Shown here in pieces: positions 61,196 through 64,000 of a stretch of DNA of 64,000 nt (positions within the stretch are counted from its first letter, which is position 1; each line of letters opens with the position of its first letter). Position numbers and translations under genes: made by a program. The DNA is from Pedobacter westerhofensis. Its GTDB lineage: Bacteria; Bacteroidota; Bacteroidia; Sphingobacteriales; Sphingobacteriaceae. The DNA lies in NCBI RefSeq assembly GCF_900182595.1, contig NZ_FXTN01000007.1:1-64000 (forward strand), given 5' to 3'. The notes under the pieces were generated by a model, which was given only the letters and a program-made list of their open reading frames with translations, searched no databases and was not told the DNA's origin.

Positions 61196-64000
61196 ATGAC
61201 AAACAAGTTGTCCAAGAAGAAAACAGATGTGGCCATCGTTGGCATGTCATGCGTATTTCCCGGTGCAGGGGATGTAGAAACTTTCTGGCGGAATATCATC
61301 AATCAGGTAGACAGTATACAGAATGTTCCTGCTGACAGGATTGATCAGGTACATTTTGACCCGGGCGCTGAGGGGGTAGACCGGTTTTACTGTAACCGGG
61401 GCGGTTTTATCCCCGAGATGACGTTCAATGCTGCACAGTTTGGCATTTTGCCGCTGGCAGTGGAAGGCACCGAGCCCGATCACCTGATTACCCTGGGCCT
61501 GGTGCATAAAGCACTTGAAGACGCAGGCGTGTTTGAAAAAAACACCCCGCTGAATAAAACAGGGATCATTATCGGCAAGGGAAATTATGCCGGGCCTGGA
61601 GCTACGCGTGCCATTGAAATTGTAAGGACTGGTGAACAGATCGTAAACGTATTAAAAGATCTGCTGCCGCAGCTTGCGGCAGCAGATCTGGATAAGGTTA
61701 AAAAAGAATTTCAGCTGCGCAAAGGACGTTTTGGCCCAGACACTGCAATGGGGCTTATTCCCAATCTGGTAGCCTCTCTGGTAGCGAACAGGCTAAACCT
61801 GGGGGGCGCAGCCTATACGCTTGACGCCGCCTGCGCCAGTTCACTGCTGGCTGTAGACCATGCCGTGCAGGAGCTGAACAGCAACCGCTGCGACATGGTA
61901 GTTGCCGGAGGAGTCCATGTGGGCCAGAACGCGGCCTTCTGGAGTATATTTAACCAGCTCGGAGCTTTATCCAGAAAAGGAAAGATTACTCCCTTTGATG
62001 AAAATGCAGATGGGCTGCTGATCGGTGAAGGCTGTGGTTTTGTCGTGCTGAAACGTCTGGAAGATGCTGTTGAGGCGGGCGACAGGATCTATGCGGTGAT
62101 CAAAGGCACTGGCGTAAGCAGTGACGGCAGCGGTACCAGCGTAATGAGCCCTTCGGTAAAAGGACAGCTTACCGCAATGCAGATGGCCTGGGAAAAGGCA
62201 GGGACCAGCCGGGCCGATATCGGCTACATCGAAGCACATGGCACCGGAACAAGGCTGGGCGACCAGACGGAGCTTGAAACCCTGGCTCAGTTTTTTGGCA
62301 ATGATACCGCGCTGCCCAAAGCAGGAATAGGTACAGTAAAATCAAATATCGGGCATGCTATGCCTGCATGTGGCATCGCGGGATTAATCAAAACCGCGCT
62401 GGCCTTATACCATAATATCATTCCCCCAACGCTGCATTGCGAAACGCCGGTTGCCCAGATGGGGACCACAAGATTTGAGGCCGTAAGGGAAGCGCGCGAC
62501 TGGTATTTATCCGGATTGCCACGTCTAGCCGGAGTAAATGCCTTCGGGTTTGGCGGTATCAATGCGCATGCCGTACTGGAAGGATATGACCAAAAGCCGG
62601 AGGAGATTAAAACTGATCAGGTTTTACTGCTTGCCCGCCATAGCCTTGAGGCATTGACCGGTGCGCTGGAGCAGGCAGCACAGGGACATCATTTCGATGA
62701 ACCTGGTGAAGGTGTGTACAGGATTGCTGTCTTTGACCCCACAACGGAGCGGCTCAGAAAAGCCATGAAGATTGCCGCCAAAGATATTCCCTGGCGTAAT
62801 AAACAGGATATCTGGTTTACCAATGAACCGCTTTTGCAAGGAGAGGGCAAAATTGCATTTGTATTTCCCGGCCTGGATGGCCTGGCTGGAGCAGAAACCG
62901 ACAGTGTAGCAGCATATTTTAATATCCTTCAGGAAAATATTGTCAGGACAGATGGATTACTAAATGATGCTTTAAAAATCTTTAATCAAAGCGCGATTCT
63001 GGACACGGCACTCAAAAAACTGGGCGTACTGCCTGATATGCTGGCGGGGCATAGTCTTGGCGAATGGCTGGCATCACGCTCGTCTGGACTGGTAGAGGAG
63101 TCTTCCATGCTTAAGTTGTTCAACAGCCTTAACCCGGATTCCTATGAGTTAAAAGACTCCAGGTTTATCGCCGTAGGTGCCGGGATCAGTCAGCTGCAGC
63201 CCTTTATGCTGCAGATTGCCGATTTGTATCTCAGCAATGATAATTGTCCGCAGCAAATCATCCTGTGCGGGAGCAATGCTGCAATTGAAGAGCTGCTTCC
63301 AATTCTGAAACGCCAGCAGATCTTCCATCAGATACTACCGTTTCAGTCGGGCTTTCATTCCCCCTTTATTGCCGGCCGGCTGGATGAAATCCTTGGCGGG
63401 ATGAGCAGGTTAACGTTTAACAGGGCTGAGTTTCCCTTATGGTCTGCCACTACCCTCGAACGTTATCCTGAGGATATCGAAGCGATTTTGAAGCTCAACA
63501 TAGAGCACCTGATTAAACCTGTGCGGTTCAGGGAGCTTACTGAAAGGCTATATGATGAGGGCGCAAGGGTGTTTATTCAGGTAGGCTCCGGCGGATTGAC
63601 AGGTTTTGTAGACGATACGCTGCGCGGCAGAAAAATCAGTACTGTTTCTTCTGCCAGTCCGCTGCGCCCGGGCATAGCCCAGTTACAGCGTGTACTGGCC
63701 GCATTGTTCACAGAAGGCAAAACTGTAAATATGAAAATCATGGGATATGAGAAACATGTTCCCTTATCCACAAAGGGCATGAAGCTGCAGCTTGGACTGC
63801 CCCTAATTGATGATTTTCCTGCGCTCAGGAAACTGGCCTCATCCCCTGTACTGGCTTCAGTGCCTGCAGGACATTCCCTTATGCAGGCATTTAACCAGAA
63901 TATTGCAGAAATGGCAGAAATCCAGTCAGAACTGATCCAGGCATTTCAGAACAGAGGGGCCAGTCCGGTAACCTCAGCGCCAGAATCACCTGGCCCGTCA
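61196..64000 (+). CDS. Second synthase subunit, KS-AT, truncated by the window end
   Basis: The frame from ATG at 61196 stays open for 935 codons to the end of the window. It opens with a ketosynthase (KTDVAIVGMSCVFPGAGD; Cys213 in DAACASSL; YIEAHGTGT; NIGHAMPACG), so the Cys-His-His triad is complete. An acyltransferase follows (FVFPGLDGLAG, a variant of the usual FPGQGSQ; Ser620 in GHSLGEW; FQSGFHSPF). The last residues form a Pro/Ser-rich linker, so more domains, perhaps carrier or dehydratase, lie beyond the window. Translation reading is mine; it starts 11 nt after the first synthase stop. Confidence 0.85.
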   Translation, partial: MTNKLSKKKTDVAIVGMSCVFPGAGDVETFWRNIINQVDSIQNVPADRIDQVHFDPGAEGVDRFYCNRGGFIPEMTFNAAQFGILPLAVEGTEPDHLITLGLVHKALEDAGVFEKNTPLNKTGIIIGKGNYAGPGATRAIEIVRTGEQIVNVLKDLLPQLAAADLDKVKKEFQLRKGRFGPDTAMGLIPNLVASLVANRLNLGGAAYTLDAACASSLLAVDHAVQELNSNRCDMVVAGGVHVGQNAAFWSIFNQLGALSRKGKITPFDENADGLLIGEGCGFVVLKRLEDAVEAGDRIYAVIKGTGVSSDGSGTSVMSPSVKGQLTAMQMAWEKAGTSRADIGYIEAHGTGTRLGDQTELETLAQFFGNDTALPKAGIGTVKSNIGHAMPACGIAGLIKTALALYHNIIPPTLHCETPVAQMGTTRFEAVREARDWYLSGLPRLAGVNAFGFGGINAHAVLEGYDQKPEEIKTDQVLLLARHSLEALTGALEQAAQGHHFDEPGEGVYRIAVFDPTTERLRKAMKIAAKDIPWRNKQDIWFTNEPLLQGEGKIAFVFPGLDGLAGAETDSVAAYFNILQENIVRTDGLLNDALKIFNQSAILDTALKKLGVLPDMLAGHSLGEWLASRSSGLVEESSMLKLFNSLNPDSYELKDSRFIAVGAGISQLQPFMLQIADLYLSNDNCPQQIILCGSNAAIEELLPILKRQQIFHQILPFQSGFHSPFIAGRLDEILGGMSRLTFNRAEFPLWSATTLERYPEDIEAILKLNIEHLIKPVRFRELTERLYDEGARVFIQVGSGGLTGFVDDTLRGRKISTVSSASPLRPGIAQLQRVLAALFTEGKTVNMKIMGYEKHVPLSTKGMKLQLGLPLIDDFPALRKLASSPVLASVPAGHSLMQAFNQNIAEMAEIQSELIQAFQNRGASPVTSAPESPGPS

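Noticed and set aside
1..64000. CRISPR arrays, intact insertion sequences or prophage genes
   Set aside because: No regular short repeats with equal spacers, no transposase, integrase or phage structural gene was found in either strand.

Overview
The window looks like a chromosome segment of a Bacteroidota bacterium of the Sphingobacteriaceae, probably Pedobacter or a near relative. The reasons are the moderate-to-low GC content, an outer-membrane beta-barrel TonB-type receptor without the usual N-terminal domain, a PorP/SprF remnant of gliding/type IX secretion type, several AraC and LytTR regulators, a sphingolipid-type desaturase, and a GG-leader peptide of the kind typical of this phylum. 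Genus is an inference. No rRNA, tRNA, CRISPR array or intact transposase was seen.

Positions 1-9000 are a patchwork of accessory genes and gene remnants: two copies of a broken rhuM-like gene, the 3' end of an SDR gene, an orphan reading frame without a start, and small cassettes (isochorismatase-like + MFS exporter + Crp/Fnr regulator; DUF2798; AraC + DoxX; deaminase; LytTR regulator). This region and the next one are punctuated by four copies (A-D, at 568, 4067, 7368 and 21179) of a 44-nt element with a tRNA T-arm-like GGTTCGA core. Each is followed at once by a hairpin of unrelated sequence, so each interval looks like a cassette.

Positions 9081-20944 hold the most interesting system. It is a single-strand operon that seems to make, fold, glycosylate and export a peptide: a VKOR-DsbA fusion, an 89-aa GG-leader precursor with a Ser/Thr/Gly-rich core and five cysteines, a TlpA-type thiol-disulfide protein, two large sugar-transfer-type proteins (a DUF6734-like protein and a GT2/GT-B fusion), a C39-peptidase ABC exporter, an HlyD-type adaptor and a UDP-galactopyranose mutase. 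The layout matches the logic of glycocins such as sublancin, but in a Bacteroidota setting and with a possible galactofuranose donor. It lies exactly between repeat copies C and D.

Positions 21269-38000 carry an ECF sigma factor with a membrane partner, a TonB-type outer-membrane barrel, an AraC regulator, a sulfatase, a two-component operon with a 7-TM protein, a fatty acid desaturase closely resembling eukaryotic sphingolipid delta-4 desaturase (DES), a serine hydrolase, an FKBP lipoprotein, LysR, methyltransferase, HAD and flavin monooxygenase genes.

Positions 38015-44761 hold the Anbu neighbourhood: circularly permuted ATP-grasp, alpha-E and transglutaminase genes on one strand, and the proteasome-like Anbu peptidase plus a second transglutaminase on the other. 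Positions 45047-53547 are mostly housekeeping or accessory single genes: a CreD operon, ketopantoate-reductase-like, GNAT, a SelA-like PLP enzyme with a BASS transporter, cupin, SRPBCC, a PorP/SprF remnant and a VOC protein.

Positions 54183-64000 start a large iterative synthase locus related to PUFA/secondary-lipid synthases. The first protein (2333 aa) has tandem nitronate-monooxygenase/enoyl-reductase-like barrels, then KS, AT, two ACPs and KR. The second (KS-AT, at least 935 aa) runs off the end of the window.
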